Positions 12,501-25,756 of a stretch of 64,000 nt of DNA are shown piece by piece (position 1 is the first letter of the stretch; every line of letters begins with the position of its first letter). A model generated the notes under the pieces. It was not told the origin of the DNA. It ran no database searches and saw nothing but the letters and a program-made list of their open reading frames with translations. The position numbers were made by a program, and so were the translations under genes. This DNA comes from Orbilia blumenaviensis (taxonomy: Eukaryota; Ascomycota; Orbiliomycetes; Orbiliales; Orbiliaceae): the NCBI GenBank assembly GCA_036872755.1, contig JAVHNS010000009.1, positions 1,550,001-1,614,000 on the forward strand. The letters are read 5' to 3'.

Positions 12501-13825
12501 GTGAGAAACGGGACCATCATATCCGAGAGCACGAGCGACCATTCAAGTGCCCTACTCCAGGATGCTATGCTCAGACTGTTGGATTTTCCTCTTCCAAGAT
12601 ATTGGATCATCATATTCGGCGCCTACACAGCCGTTCAGACAGGGTCTCACTATTCCCTAAGGGGAGGGAGCCCGGGCCATACGATATATATAAGGCCGCT
12701 ATGCGGGGCGATATCGAGGCCGTTAAAAGATTCCGTCGCAAAGGCGTTCCTTTGGAACGAGTCAAAAATAACAATAAAAACACCCCCTTATTGCTTGCTG
12801 CAAGACACAATCATCTACTCGTTTGCGAATACTTAGTGCGGGAGGGATCAAATCCTTACTATAGCATGGATTGTTTCCCGATAGGAGAAGCCATTAAAAA
12901 TAACGATATACCATTATTTGATCTATTGAGGTCCCTCTCAACCCACAAATGTCCGCCTTATAGCGAGAGTAGAATGATGGAAATAGCTATTGCCTATGAT
13001 GCAGAAGATATGGTTCAAGAAATATCAAAGCACTGGGGCCCTTTTGAAGTAAGAAATATCGAGGGAGCAGCACTACATACATTTTCTAGAAAGGCCCAAC
13101 TGCAACGCTTAGATACCGACATCTTTGCGAGGCAGAAACGTGCCCTGCATAAATTGATTGCAAAGTCAAACCCATATTTTTATGAGTCTGATCAAGAAAC
13201 TCTAAAGAAGTCTTTCCCATCGGATATGAGTTTATTCATAGAAACAATAACCAAGGACTGGGATCGTCTATCGCAATATTCCGCGGGGAAAGAGGTGTCT
13301 TATGCTATTACAGATGTTTTACTAGATATAACAGATACGCTTAGAAATTGTGGCTGTAATACGGTTTCTCTGGTCAACAGGGCTTTAGCCAGGCTGGCGG
13401 CTACTTGCGAAAAATCTAACGAGAAAATGAAGGCGTATAAACGAAACCTTGTATTCCGCGCAATCCCTAACGCTAATGCAAACGAGATGGTTGGCAGTAG
13501 TTTACTAATATATTTGGCTGCCCGCTCAGGGGAACTCATTCTCGTAGAGCCTTTGATCCCACTCACACAAGATATCGATCAGAAGGATCATAATAGCCCA
13601 TTTACACCACTATCCGCCGCAGCGGGCCAACTACATATCGAAGTAGTCAAAATACTTGTCGAAAGCGGCCGGGTTAACTTGGAACAAGAGTCAAGTAGGG
13701 ACACTACAGTTCTACTATTCAAAAACGGAAAGATTTATATCAATCCTGCGGTAGTACGATCTGACCGAAGAAAAGACATAAAAGATGAGCCGATATGTGA
13801 CGATCCGCGGAAATTGAGCCTCTAG
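9576..13825 (+). CDS. NLR-type protein: NACHT NTPase with C2H2 zinc fingers and ankyrin-like repeats
   Basis: Eight exons (9576-9845, 9919-9942, 10009-10201, 10252-10689, 10762-11367, 11430-11541, 11599-11886, 11947-13825) join in frame to 1269 residues, or 1266 from the better-placed second Met at 9585. The N-terminal helical region (VWGPIKLAL ... IGEVI) is the type found before fungal NACHT domains. Walker A is GIPGSGKTT near residue 305, split by the 72-nt intron 10690-10761, which is itself open and would be read through in a simple frame. Walker B is RIVLDALDEAEE. A winged-helix-like part (VNILGWIVTSGRPLRWREI) follows. Two C2H2 fingers lie at about residues 810-870 (CPNPKC...HIREH and CPTPGC...HIRRLH), then ankyrin-like repeats at about 890-960 and 1185-1230. 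Fungal NLRs are sensors that trigger programmed cell death in non-self recognition; that role is inferred here. The ankyrin region is short, perhaps eroded at its end. Confidence 0.9.
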
Positions 13826-15110
13826 CGTGCAAGGCTATTTGTACGGCGCCGAAGTGCGCCACTTAATGTGGAGAGGAGAATTTCCGTTGATAGCGAGAGC
13901 TGATCTTGTTCATTCATCTTATTTACTAGCTCTAATAATATTTTATGCCATAGTAGATATACGGTGTCTGTGCCGCTATTGCCATTTATTTCATTTTGGC
14001 GGCTTCCATGGATGCTATTCCTATTTAATGATTTAGTTGGCGCGATTGGGGGAATATGGTGAATGTATGAGAAGAGACCATATTAGCAGCGCATCTATCA
14101 AGTTGCATAAAGAGCTGTATCTAGACTAGTAATATAGGGTAAATGGGTGCAATTTTCGGGATGTCCATCAAATGCAAGTCAGTCTTAAATCAGACTTCAC
14201 AGCAGTAAAAAACATATTAAAAGACTTTAAGGTGTCTTCGAAGCACAAGAGGTCCCTAAAATTTAAAAGCGCACCAAAACCCTAATAGGAAACTCCCAAA
14301 ACCCCCACGGCAATTAGCTCTCAGTATTATATAGGTACCTTAATATCTACTTCCATCATTAAGTTTTAATTTTCTCGTACCTAAACCTTCCGCACAAAGT
14401 ATAGGCCCTAGGATTGCATTCTTACGCTTAAAGTTTGGCTTTGGCTTTGGCTTCTAACTCGACTAAACAAGTGTAAAGCAGCAGCATATACGTCCTATTT
14501 TTCATTGAGGGAGGCCAAATACGCTTTTTGGTTAGTATACACTATGATTACATGCTCACATATGCTATCTACAGTCACATCAGCACCAACAATGCTTCCA
14601 ATGTCTGATTCTGTTATTAAGAGGCTAGAAATTTGAATTTGCAATATGTCAGTACACTGTGAATACAGCCGAGCCCAAGAGAAATGTTTAAATTGGTATA
14701 TTGATAGAGCCAGTATACACACCCGCCAAAGGCTTTCATTTTATCATGATAGCCAGATTATCGGCCCGGTTACGGTGAGAATATCGGGCCGCAAAGGAGT
14801 CGAACTTGAGCCAAGGCAGTTTTCCATATTGAGTCTCGCCAACAAGCGAATCAATACCATTGGTCGGGGAAAAAACCACTGGAGAGTTGACCAATAGAAG
14901 AGCCCACTTATGATAGAGACCTTCGAATCATGAGATGTTGGCGCAACATCAAAATGATTAATTCCAAGCCAAGAAGGCTGAGGGTTTTACAAAATGTCTT
15001 AAATACCAGCAAGATTCGACCGTAATTGATCACCGAAACCACAAAAGTTTGGTGAAAACTATCATCCACGACTACTCTAACATATACAAAATAAAAAGAC
15101 TAATCGAATT
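13826..15110. other. Non-coding stretch, no gene recognised
   Basis: AT-rich spacer between the NLR gene and the CFEM gene. Short open frames only, none with a recognisable motif. A run reading CCCAAAACCCC-like near 14290 loosely recalls the end of the miniature element seen at 35.4 kb, but the match is too short to call. Confidence 0.45.
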
Positions 15111-16130
15111 ATGCGCACGCTGACAAGCCTGTCATTATTCCTTTGGGTGACCTTCGCGATCTTTCGTGTGTTGGGACAATTTGAAGAAGGCCAGATCCCA
15201 CAATGTGCAGTGAGTATCTTTCTTTACATATATATCAAGTCGCCGCGAGCTTTTGTACTTCTCACACCGTACGGTACTATTTGAATCCTTTGCATGTTAG
15301 GTGCGCGGTCAATAATATTTCCCCCCCTTCTTTCTTCTTTTCTCATTAGTTGCCATTTTTCGTTGTATGCGCGGGTCATAGAGACCCATGCTCTATGCCT
15401 CCCCGAAGTTCAAACTCCCCAATCAAATAATCTTTTTGTTCATACTACTATCTTTGAATTAAAATATTGGGGGCTTATTAGAAAATAGGGCAAAAAGTGA
15501 AAGGCTAATACCACAGAAAAATAGTCAACATGTACCTACGGCGCCCTCCAAAGCGAGGATTGCCAAGCGACAGACTACGCCTGTCTATGCAAGGACTCCA
15601 TGATGCTCGAATTCCTTGTACCCTGCACTGGAGCAATGTGTGAGGTCGCAGAAATCGAACAGACCATCCAAGCTATTGTGGATCTATGCGCCGGGGTAGG
15701 GGTTACCTTGTCTATTTCTACAACCTGGAGCGCGACCGCACTTACCTCAGCTGCGACAACCACAACACCTGCCAGCTCTAGGTCACCCCCTCGCCCCTCC
15801 GTCACTCAAACTTCTTCGGACGCTACATCGACAGCGGTATCATCTACTCAGTCACGATCGAGTCCCAGTACCACACCCAGCGAAACCCCAACTGATACCT
15901 CAAGATCAGGCGGGAGCTCCAAGCTAAGCACCGGTGCTATTGTAGGCATTGCGGTTGGGATCGCAGTGCCTGTCATATCGCTTTTTATCTCTTTATACAT
16001 CATATTTCGCCTCAGAAGTCGAAAACGCGATTTACCTATTTTACCAGTCAGCAAGGAATCGGCACCAGAGAATTGGGGAGGAATTGGACCTGATAATGAC
16101 GCGCCTGGGGTGCTCGAGACCGGAAGATAG
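15111..16130 (+). CDS. CFEM-domain single-pass membrane protein
   Basis: Exon 1 (15111-15209) encodes a signal peptide and the first domain cysteine (QIPQC); exon 2 (15525-16130) supplies the rest. The 315-nt intron with GTGAGT donor and ATAG acceptor joins in phase 0, giving 234 residues. The joined protein has the eight cysteines of a CFEM domain in order: QC, STC, EDC, the CLC pair, VPC, AMC, DLC. The Asp in TDYACLC is at the position that binds haem iron in characterised CFEM proteins. A Ser/Thr/Pro-rich stalk of about 90 residues follows, then one membrane segment (GAIVGIAVGIAVPVISLFIS) and a basic cytoplasmic stop (RLRSRKR) with a short tail. So the CFEM domain faces outside on a stalk. 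CFEM proteins act in haem or iron uptake, adhesion or virulence; which one applies here is not shown. It is not the multi-pass PTH11 receptor type. Confidence 0.88.
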
Positions 16131-19100
16131 GTCGTTTGGTGAGAGGTTGGCATTAATATTATTAATGGGGGGGTGGCATGAATATTTGGCACGGTGCATC
16201 AATTACGGATCGTTATACGACGTAGTTAGGGGTCATTTTACTTGGGCCAAACAATGGAGCCAGATATCTTTGGAATCTGTTTACGAGACTAGGATCTGTT
16301 TTTGTTTTCTATATTAATGTATAATTTCGGTCGGGCGCTATAATATTGCGACGCGAGTATAGGGTTTTGGATTGAACAGTCCAGTTTTGCACAGCTTTCA
16401 ACGCAAAGCCCATGCTACCGGGCATGTATATACACGGGGATATGTGCCTAAGAAGTTGAAAAAAACGAGTGAAGCCTCTAAATATATATTAAAGAGTTGT
16501 GTCGGGCGGCGTGCAACCTAGGCTTTCCGTAGTACCTTTCAAGAGATATTTTATTTGAGATGCGATCGCTTTAATACTTTCTTTAAGAAATAATGAAAAG
16601 GGCATTAAGCAAGCATCTATAGTTTCATCTGAAAAGTACTTAGTCGCTGCCGCATCCCTCCGGTGTACGCACACAGATTTTTCAGCAATCGCATTTCACT
16701 GGTTGAAACGCTGTTGGGTTACGTATATAGGTGTTGTGTCGCCTAATATATATCCGCTCTGCATGCCGACATGCCTATAGCCTGGGTACCTACCTGTAGG
16801 TAGTTTCTTTGCTTACCGTGCGGGGTTTATAGAAAAAAGGAACTTAAAACAGTATAAATGACAATTTGAAAGGAACTAAGACGGCGTACTTAGTTTTTAA
16901 AATTCTCTACGCTCGGAAGCAGTCCCAGGAAAGTACCCAAAGGTAGGGATTTACCCCGGCATCACTGCGTATATTGAGCAGAAATCCTTCGGCATACTAT
17001 GAGGCATCATATATCGCCGATGCTATGGAAACGGGGTTCAGTCTCTGGCCGCGGCTCCAGAAGGGAGTGGTTATAATTTAGCCATAAATATATGTTTAGG
17101 CGCACGTGCAACTTGTTTGTTCAAGCAAATCACTAATGATCTGAATAAATTATACTGTATTCCAGACCCTATGAGCAGCACGTGAGTAGGTTACCGGGAG
17201 AATTCTAGAACCTTGCAGCTTTGTGACGGCTTCTGTAATAATGTTGCGGCTGTGTTGTTTACGTTGTAGGTCTGCGGCCTCCTATTGGCTAGCCGGTTCG
17301 GTCTTTGTTAGCGATGCGGCAGGGCTCGATCCAGTGCCAGGCAACCGGACATCATGCCCATTTGTATATTGACTGCGATTTATTCTTCTCGAGATTTGGT
17401 TTATTTATTATTACTTTTATATGTCTTAGCATATTGCGCACACTTGTAATATTTATGAGATCGGCCAGCATGTGGCAGTACGTAGTTCATACACCACCCA
17501 GTTTTAAATTTTGGATACTGAACTCAGGCAATATGGCCATATCCTATCTAGCAATAAAGGCAGGAATTATTAACGAGTCAACTAGTATAACCCATGGCAA
17601 CGACTTCATGTAAGAATACGCTCCTCCGTAGGTGACACCCTTTTTCCTGCCGAAATATTTCAACAAGGTGCACTGTTCTATCACATATGCTTGCAGCTGC
17701 ACAAGCCGCCATGCGGAATATCGGAAGGTAACGTGCCGATCTACTCGTAGGTTCAAGGAAAACGACCACATATGACGAAAACAGTTCTAAGGTAATTAAA
17801 TTTCTAGCTATCGTTTCGTTTTCTTCCGGTTCATTTATCCCGGCCTAGGCGTTGTCGGAGCGGACTTCTATACTTATTCTATACAGAAATGTAGCAATAT
17901 TTGGCATGTATTTGCTCCATGGATCCGAGCGGAGGTAAAAAGATTTTTCAAAATTGTCTTGCACTGGAAAGAGTCATGGAGCGGACGCATCAAATCCGTA
18001 TGGCTTTTCTGAGGGCTGCATATGTGATCCTGCCCACCTTCCGTATGTCCCCCACGTGTGCACGGGAATATTATTTCATGTCATGCCTTATGATTTTTTC
18101 CTTAGTACGAGGGACTATTTAGTAAATATATCGGTGTATCGCTATATAATGTATGCCCGAGTTACTTTGAGGGGGTGTATGCCGCTGTAACCCACACGTC
18201 GCAGGCGCTTTCGGCTAAATTAAGGTGTTCAGAAAAAATGAAGTCGGTCAACTGTGCCGCGCTTGAGCGTCTAGCGATGATTCCCGCACTAGATACTGCG
18301 TCGAAATGCTCATCGGAGTTCATGGTGGGGTATCTTGTATCACGACTACTTGATGGAACCACCCTTCCGGCTCCTCCGAGCTTCGCAACCTTGCTCTCTC
18401 CTAAACATGTGTTTCGCAAGTTTGATTTCAACTAAGCTTCGGATTCTCACCTCCGATCCGAACTGCGCCCCCTCTATGTATGCGTAAATGCTTGTAACAT
18501 GCGATAGTGATCTTTTGTTAACATGTTTCGAGAATAAGCTTCGGTAGGAGACCTTGAAAAGATGGAGGAGGCTGAGCAGTCCGGACGAGTTAGTGAAGAA
18601 ACCTTCTACCTGCTGCACGTGCTAGTAGGTCTGCAGATATGAAACTATGACCTTCCGTCAGGTCTTTTCTATAGCTACGAGACAAGTTGAGTCCATTGAA
18701 TCGGCATTTCAATCTTCATTCTCGCGACTGAACTCTACAGAGATTTACAACTTGATCAAACCCCATAGTCAAAGCCTAGTAAAGTGTTGAGCTCTACGCC
18801 ACGCAGTAGGACCTACCTTGTGCCGAGACTGGTTCGGTATCGAGACCACTTCATCAGCTGATATATAGATCATGAATGTATTGATGTTGTTAGCATGCCA
18901 CTGTTAACGTTGCACATTGGGGCGGTGAATCCGCGCGTCGATGACCAAGATACGAATACGATCTTATTCCAATTAGCCATATATTCCCGCCAACTAGTTT
19001 CAGTCGGCCTCGGCCCGTTTCGAAATTGCTGCGCATCTAACTACATGTGTTTATCTTCCTGAGGTTTCATTGGTTCCGTGGGACCGACACATGGGATGTG

Positions 19101-19992
19101 GTTTGTTCTAGACTCAGAAAAGATGCTTGTGGTACATATTCATATGTATGCATGCAATTATTTAATCCTGCATCCCGCTCTGCAGAAACATCGCGCCGAG
19201 AATTGGGTTTCCGGCACTATAGCCAAGTAAATTACGTACTGATATACAGTTGCCCTACGTTCATCTAGAAAGCGAGCTCGTTTCCAGCTCTGCAAATCCA
19301 CTAACTAGCTATTTCTTCTACAAAAATCCTACTAGCTACATTGGGGTTTCATGGCGCGGTGTAGGTTTTGCTAAAATAGCTGTCGTTAGACTTTATTCTT
19401 AAAAACTATTCATCTTGATGAAATATCATAGTAGTCGATTCAAGGGTTTGAATTATATCTATGTTTACTAACTGTGCGCTTGATACCATGCCAGATGTCT
19501 AGGCTTGAGATGCTAGGGCCTGCTCCCTGTCGCTCTATACAAGAGTGCCACGTCTCCTAAAATAATTATTTGATTCTTTCCTTCGAGATAACTTCGGGTA
19601 TGTCCGGAGACATGCTAGCACACGTAATTAATTGTGACCTTATTATGGATGGAACGATAGGAGAGACCAAGATTATAACCAAAAGCGACTGCGATAGCAT
19701 GAGCTCCGGTGGTATACTTCTAGATTACCCGACTTGTGCATCCACGCGGTATTGATCGTACCAATATGCTGCCATATCATATCTCGATACTTCGATATTG
19801 AACCAGTCAAAAAGTCTATATAAAGAGGCCTCCATGCCCCTAAGAGATGATAATTCTACTCACTGGCATCCCATTCAGCATTCATAAGACACATCTTTCT
19901 GATAGCCAATACCCTAAACAGTCTCTGACATCTCGCTCTCATCGATTTTAGATATTTCTATATATATAGGCCAAAAGAAACCTATCGTCGAA
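16131..19992. other. Long non-coding stretch holding one miniature-element copy
   Basis: Nearly 4 kb without a convincing gene. A diverged copy of the repeat described at 35.4 kb lies at about 16814-16957. The frame at 18175-18435 and its antisense partner are both open but neither carries a known motif. No tRNA or other RNA gene was recognised by eye. Confidence 0.45.
16814..16957 (+). mobile_element. Diverged copy of the miniature inverted-repeat-type element
   Basis: Shares ordered blocks with the left unit at 35360-35530: GTTTATAGAAAAAAGG, AACTTAAAACAGTAT, a TTGAAAG block, AAGACGGC, TTTTTAAAAT, CGGAAGCAGTCCCAG and AAAGTACCCAAA, in the same order and spacing. It has no coding capacity. 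Boundaries are approximate because the terminal bases have drifted. Confidence 0.65.
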
Positions 19993-20925
19993 ATGAAGGT
20001 CTCTACTTCCGTCATCTTAGGCTTGGTTGCCCTGCTTTCTCCAGCCTCTGGTGCTCCAGCCGCGACTGATCCAAGCTCTGTGACGAACGTTTTGACAATC
20101 ACTGGATCTATTGTGCCAGGTGGACCAGAACTCAATCTGACTGGAACGCTTGAGGTATCTCTTATCCAAATATTATATTCCAATTTAAAAACAACTGTCA
20201 TGCTAATATATGTAACGATATGTAGGAATTGATTCCCAAAATCAAAGAGGTGTATCCCAACTGGGATCCCCTCGCGAATCCTGATACCGAGGTTTGTCTT
20301 GAGTTCCACCGCGTCCAAATACCCACAAGTTAAGATAGATGGGGCTAAATTTCGGAATAATATCGCTTAGAAACGCTCCATTGAGGCCCGCTACTTCCAG
20401 GGCAGCCCGACTTGCTGGCAGGCAGGGGACTGGGATGCTGCCTGGAAACAACTTCTTGCCTACAATGTCCCATACCTCCAGAATCTTGGAAATGCTGCGT
20501 AAGCCGTTCAATTTTGGAATTTCCGCTGATTCTAGAGCTGTTTAGCTCCCAGACGGAATAATACATTGATCGTCTAACACTTCACTTAATATATAACAGT
20601 TGCGGTCATTCAGCTGTGCAGGAATGCACTCGTGTTAGCTGCTCTTGGGGTAACGCTATTTACCTCTGTGGCAAGGTCAGTTGACGCTTTGTTGAAAAGT
20701 GTGCTATAAGAAAAGAAACTTTTGATCTATCATTGCTGATTGATGAATATATTCTCCAACCTGCAGAAGAGCGTTGGGGTCCCTTGCAAGAGGATCGGTG
20801 ATGCGGCAAAAACCATTGCTGAAAAGTGTTACTGGAGCGAACCTTTGGACATCAATAGGTGGACCAGAGGGTATTGGGCTGATACTACGGGTTATTACGT
20901 GAAAGTCGCGGGCGATAGGTGCTAG
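19993..20925 (+). CDS. Small secreted cysteine-rich protein
   Basis: Five exons (19993-20154, 20226-20291, 20371-20498, 20600-20675, 20767-20925) join in frame to 196 residues. The N-terminus MKVSTSVILGLVALLSPASG is a clear signal peptide. The mature part has eight cysteines: SPTCW, NAACGH, QECTR, VSCSW, IYLCG, VPCKR, EKCYW and the last residue before the stop. The block RVSCSWGNAIYLCG recalls a motif I associate with small secreted fungal proteins of unknown function. Such proteins are often effector candidates or act at the hyphal surface. The even number of cysteines, and one being C-terminal, fits disulfide bonding outside the cell. Four introns in under 1 kb is dense for so short a protein. 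No function is claimed. Confidence 0.85.
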
Positions 20926-21741
20926 TCGAAGTTTTCAAGTTTTTGATTATATCTATGGCAACTTCGAAAGCTAGTAGTGGGGTTAAGCTTCAAATCCGAA
21001 CAAAACCCACCCTTTGGCAAGCGACATATCAGACCCGACTCAAGCTGAATAATTTACTTCTTTCCTGTTGCTTCTAAATATCTCTTGGAACTTGTCATTT
21101 TTATTTTCTTCGTCGATTGTCGCGTTTCCCCTGGAGACCTTCGTTTTGAAATACTTGGTTTTCATTAAACCGAAACCTCAAAGTATTTAGCAATTACATG
21201 CGCTAAAGTGTTGCTGCGTTATATATCTCGCTCCCTCCTCGCTCTTTCTCTTAAAACTCTCGTTTTTATATATTCCTAGATATGTAGCTACCATTATTTC
21301 GCCCCAAACCTTTAAACAGAATGCTTAGACTGTTCTCTAACTGTAGTGGAAATCGAACTATTTCTATATTTGGTGGTAATCATGACTTTAGAGTATCCCC
21401 AGTATAGCGTGACAGTAGTCCAATGCTCTTGGTTGGTGAGACCGAGCCTTGAACGATTTGACCTCCTAAACCTTTCTAAGTATTGTCATTATATCACGAT
21501 CAATATTTGACCGTGTTCGATTAAAACACCATAATCAACATATATTGACAGATTACCCCTTATAAATGTTCACGATGAGGATGCATATGAATAGACAATA
21601 TATAGGGGTAGCGAAAGCTATGCGATGTGTATATATATTCAAAGGCCTTCAAGGCTCGGTTCCATTACTTATGTACAATCGTAAAAAGCGCAGCAAAATA
21701 TTAATATAGAAAATTTAGCGCTTCGTGATGAATAGTCATAT
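20926..21741. other. Non-coding spacer
   Basis: AT-rich stretch between the small secreted protein and the 3' end of the convergent tyrosinase gene. I see no gene, repeat or RNA in it. Confidence 0.5.
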
Positions 21742-23933
21742 TCACTGAGCCGCAGGGGTAAGTTTCCCAGCGCGGACGTCGATCCAGTCGATTTTGCTCT
21801 TATAGTCACCATATGTTGGTGCAGTCTGGATGTCTTTTGGTAAGGTCACCTCTCCTGCCACAATTTGTATTTTGAGATCTTTTACTTCCTTTAGGTCTTC
21901 AACGATTCCATTGACCGCGGTCCTGACCTTCAACTTCAAGTTCTTGAGAAGATAGGGGACAACAATCTCCGGGCGGAGGCTTTCCAGTTCCTTGGACTCG
22001 ACCCTTTTAAGCAGAGCTGCTGTTAGGGGAATAGTACCAGTAACAAGTTCATTAACCTTGTTGCTAAATTTAGTCAGAACACCATGGGAGCCAACTGAAT
22101 TCGGGTCCGTGATCCACTTTGCAGAGCTGTTTGCAGAAGGCTCTCCGAGGAAGGCGTTGATTCCAAAAGTTCCGTACTCAGCGCCGTTGTTAACTTCGAT
22201 GTTGATGATCCAGTCGGTATATTTGTTACCATTATCAACAACGGAAGCGACTGGATCAGCAGCCTGACGTTTCTGTCGGCGGGAAGAATCCTTGGCGTTT
22301 TTAATGGCAAATGCAGGTGTTCGAGCGCCATAAAGCTTGTTGATGGCAATCATCGTGTCTTTAGCGCTGCCGCTATCGGTTTCAGGATACGAGTACCCGA
22401 ATTTCTTCAGATCCTCAACGTCGGCTCCGGTGTAAAAGGTATCTGCAGATTTTCGAAAGGGATAAAGAGGGGTTTTCTCATCAACGAAAGTACCAGCAGG
22501 GAGAATCCAGGTTGACATCCTTGTGCTACCCGAGAACTTGTATGCATCTGGGTTAAGGGTCTGCCAAATCGAGAAGATGCGGTCGACGTTGACGTGGTGT
22601 AGCCACGAAATGGGATCGAAGGCAGAATATACGGGAGGATTCATGTGTCCCATCATTACAGGACCATCAGCGTTATCACCAGAGCCCTTGCCCATGCCGC
22701 TATCCTCTAAGTTCTGACCGACAGCGAAATGAACCGTCCCGTGAACACCTTCGAATGACTCGAATTGGAATCCGTTGGCCGGGTCGTACCCCGTAGAAGC
22801 CATGCTAGTGAACGTCTTATACCCCGTCAAAACCTGATAAATCCGGTCTCTCCATGCACCTTCGTTCGCTTTCATAACGCTATTGATTTCTCGGATATGC
22901 GTGGCTGGGGTTCCGAATTTTGCAGGGAAGCGAATGGTTTCCTTTACATCGCCCCAGGGGTAGTTCTTGAACTCCGACAGATCACTGAACCAGTACGAAA
23001 AGAGCGGATTCTGTATGCTCTCCTTATCGTACCGAACACTTTCAATTTGGATGAAATTCTGCTGGCAGATCTCCTCTGGGATGCTACCGTCAGCCGCCCA
23101 ATCCCAGTATGGGAGACGCAAACCAGGGAGAACAGCCTTAAATTTCTCTTTCTTGGGGCCGTCAGGAATCTCATCGACGATGTCGCTAGCGTGCTTCCAT
23201 ATCGTCTGCTCGAAAAGCGCCATGTATGGTCGATGCCATGGCAGAAACAAGACGTCATGATGAGGGCAGAAACCCCATTCTGGATTTCCGCCTTCAACGA
23301 GATCAATGCCACCCCTATATTATGGAATCAGAATTAATTGTAGTCCATTATAAATATCATTTAAAAACCTAATATATATACTTACCATGGTTTGAAAGGG
23401 GCGCCGTGGATGCCCGAGAGGCCATAATATGATGTTTCCATACTCTGCGGCTGTTTTTGCATCCTGTACAAAGCCATTATGAACAGACTGAACTCAGTAG
23501 GATTCTTGATCAAATCTCTGATTTCCTTTCGCACAGCAGTTTGTCCATTTTGCACGCCAGTTACAATAATGGGGCCCTTGGGATCACTGCCATATGACCC
23601 GCTAAAGCGTTTAAGACTTGTGGGGTCATATTCTCCGTCTTCTTTAGGTTTGGCAGTGCTGGTGCTTGTTGGAGAAGCAGCTGCTGCTCTCAAAGTTGGG
23701 GACCGCGTCGGCCTTGCACGCGTGGCAGAAGCTTTATGCTCATATTTGATGGTTGTGGGGGTTGGGCGTTCTGCGTCATTCTGGTAGGCGTAGTAGTTAT
23801 TGTTTTTAGCGTAGTAATATCTGTTTTGGAGCTTCTGCTCACCACGAAGCGGACCCTCTGCGGGGCGCGCATTCGTTATGCTAAAGATGCTCGATGCGAC
23901 CAAGACATATTTCAAGGAGGACCAGCCTGCCAT
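21742..23933 (-). CDS. Secreted tyrosinase (copper monooxygenase) with C-terminal shield domain
   Basis: Two exons (23933-23386 and 23314-21742, intron 71 nt) join to 706 residues. The chosen Met (MAGWSSLKYVLVASS) starts a signal peptide; an upstream in-frame Met at 24029 would bury it. The copper A site has His in GIHGAPFKPW, then CPHHDVLFLPWHRPYMALFEQ. The copper B site has HGTVHFAVG and WLHHVNVDRIFSIWQ. Known tyrosinases oxidise phenols to o-quinones, for instance in melanin formation. After the catalytic part lies RRQKR (about 22266-22283), a Kex2-type site, followed by the fungal C-terminal domain block YTDWIINIEVNNGAEYGTFG. In this family the C-terminal domain covers the active site and is cut off for activation. 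A long low-complexity insert (Tyr/Asn, then Thr/Pro/Ser) sits between the signal peptide and the catalytic domain. Confidence 0.93.
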
Positions 23934-25756
23934 ATTTGCGTTGAGAATTACAAGATAAAGGAAAGTTTTAAAGAGAGAGGTATGATATAATACAAGACTA
24001 TTAGCGAAAGTGAGAATACTGATATACACGGTAGCAATTGTGACGCTTTATATACCAGGTGAATATTTTAACTATCGCAAATTTTTGCCGCACGTAGCCC
24101 GCATGAAACCAATGCGCATATGCGTCGAGTTGACTGTCAAACAATGCTAATGGTTTTAGCTATAGTGTGTCGTGATTTATGAGCGATAGAAGCCACCGTC
24201 ACAGACTCACAGGCCAGGTTTCGTGCTAGTTAGCTGGTCTCTGACCTTCGTGATCTTGGTTACTTCCGTATCGGTAACTCAGGGCGGCGGCATGAAAGCC
24301 AGTGGTGGTTTCCACCAATGTTCTAGGTGTCTGAGGTCCACCCTGAGACCAAACACACATGCAGGGCGGGCTCTGCTAACCGAATCGGACTTAAACTTTG
24401 CCCCTGCGCATAAAAGCGACCCAGGACGCCGTGGCAGTCTAGCTAGAAAAGGTACCTGCTTGAACGGGACTAGCAATCCGAAGAAATGCGGCGCCGCTTC
24501 ATTGTGCTGAAAATTTGAAAAGCGCCGGGGTAGTTTAGACGGGGTTTTGAATTGAAGACGATGATTTGCGGGCTACGCCGTTGAAAGTTTACCGGGGCTA
24601 TGGCGAAGTTTATACGTACTCAGTATTCAACTATCGTGCTGAAACTGTCCCCAATGTAACATGCCTCTCTTCGGCTACTATGCCGTCTATAAAGTACCAA
24701 AAAAATTGTGCACAACCTTGCCAGTTAACAAAATTGCCAATGTCTCCCATACACGGATAAACGTGTTTGATGCAAGGAAATGTTTCTTCTGTATGCAATA
24801 ATTTGCAAGGCTAGACCAATTTGATGATATCAGTCCCAAGCTGGTCTCGTAAATCTAGAAATATTGTCCCAAGTCTACCTCGAGCCTCGACTCATGCTAT
24901 CAGCCTCGCATCCAGACTTGTGTTGTCCTCGATCAATCCGCCACAACACAAATCCTTTGTTGCATTTCTTGTGTTGCGCTCTTTGTATGAGTAAGCTGGA
25001 ATAGGGACAGCAGAATTCCTGAAGCGGGCAGCCCCCAAATCGGATAATGATCATCCTCTACTTCGATTTCGGTAAAATAAAATAGACGTCTAAACATTCC
25101 TAGACTAACTGGGGGCGCTGGTTATAGTCACGGTTTGGTTTTAACGAACTTCGTCAGTGAGTGGCCTCGGCCAGCTAGGGCTTCACAATACTACCTGGTC
25201 AGATCTGGATCCCTTTGCGATGAGGCGGCTGTGGACCGTTCATGCTTTAGGAATAGCGCTCAAGGACATCTTTCGGTATATGACATTAATTCTATTTAAT
25301 ATTATAAATGTTATGGTCAACTCATAACGTAGTGGAGTAACTACCTGGCTGTACGAACGTTTGAGCGGATTTTATTCAGTAAGAGATACAAAGATAAACG
25401 GTGTCAATATGCAGGTATGTTCAAGAGTTGCAAACGACAGGCCCGCTAATAGGTATACAATGCTTGACGTTGTGATTACGGAATTTACTCTACTTTACGT
25501 GATGCCGGAAATTTTTTATCTTGATGTCTATAGGGCGGGGTCGTGGTGGGAACTTAGATCGATTGTCTTGGCTAGGCACCTAACAATAATACTCTGGCTA
25601 TATTTAAGCACTGAAGTAGTTTGCCACTGGTAGGTTCTATAGTTCATTTCCCTCTCGCCCATCCTCGATATTTTCAATTCTGAAGTCCGTCAGAAATTTG
25701 GGCGCTTGATCCCGTAGAAAGCTAGAATGGCGTTATATCTCTGGTGAATTCCCACG
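23934..25756. other. Non-coding stretch, no gene recognised
   Basis: Upstream region of the tyrosinase gene and spacer towards the deaminase gene. It holds only short open frames without motifs, for example 24223-24510 and 25361-25633 on the plus strand. Confidence 0.45.

Noticed and set aside
22765..23337. 190-codon plus-strand frame
   Set aside because: Antisense shadow of the tyrosinase gene.
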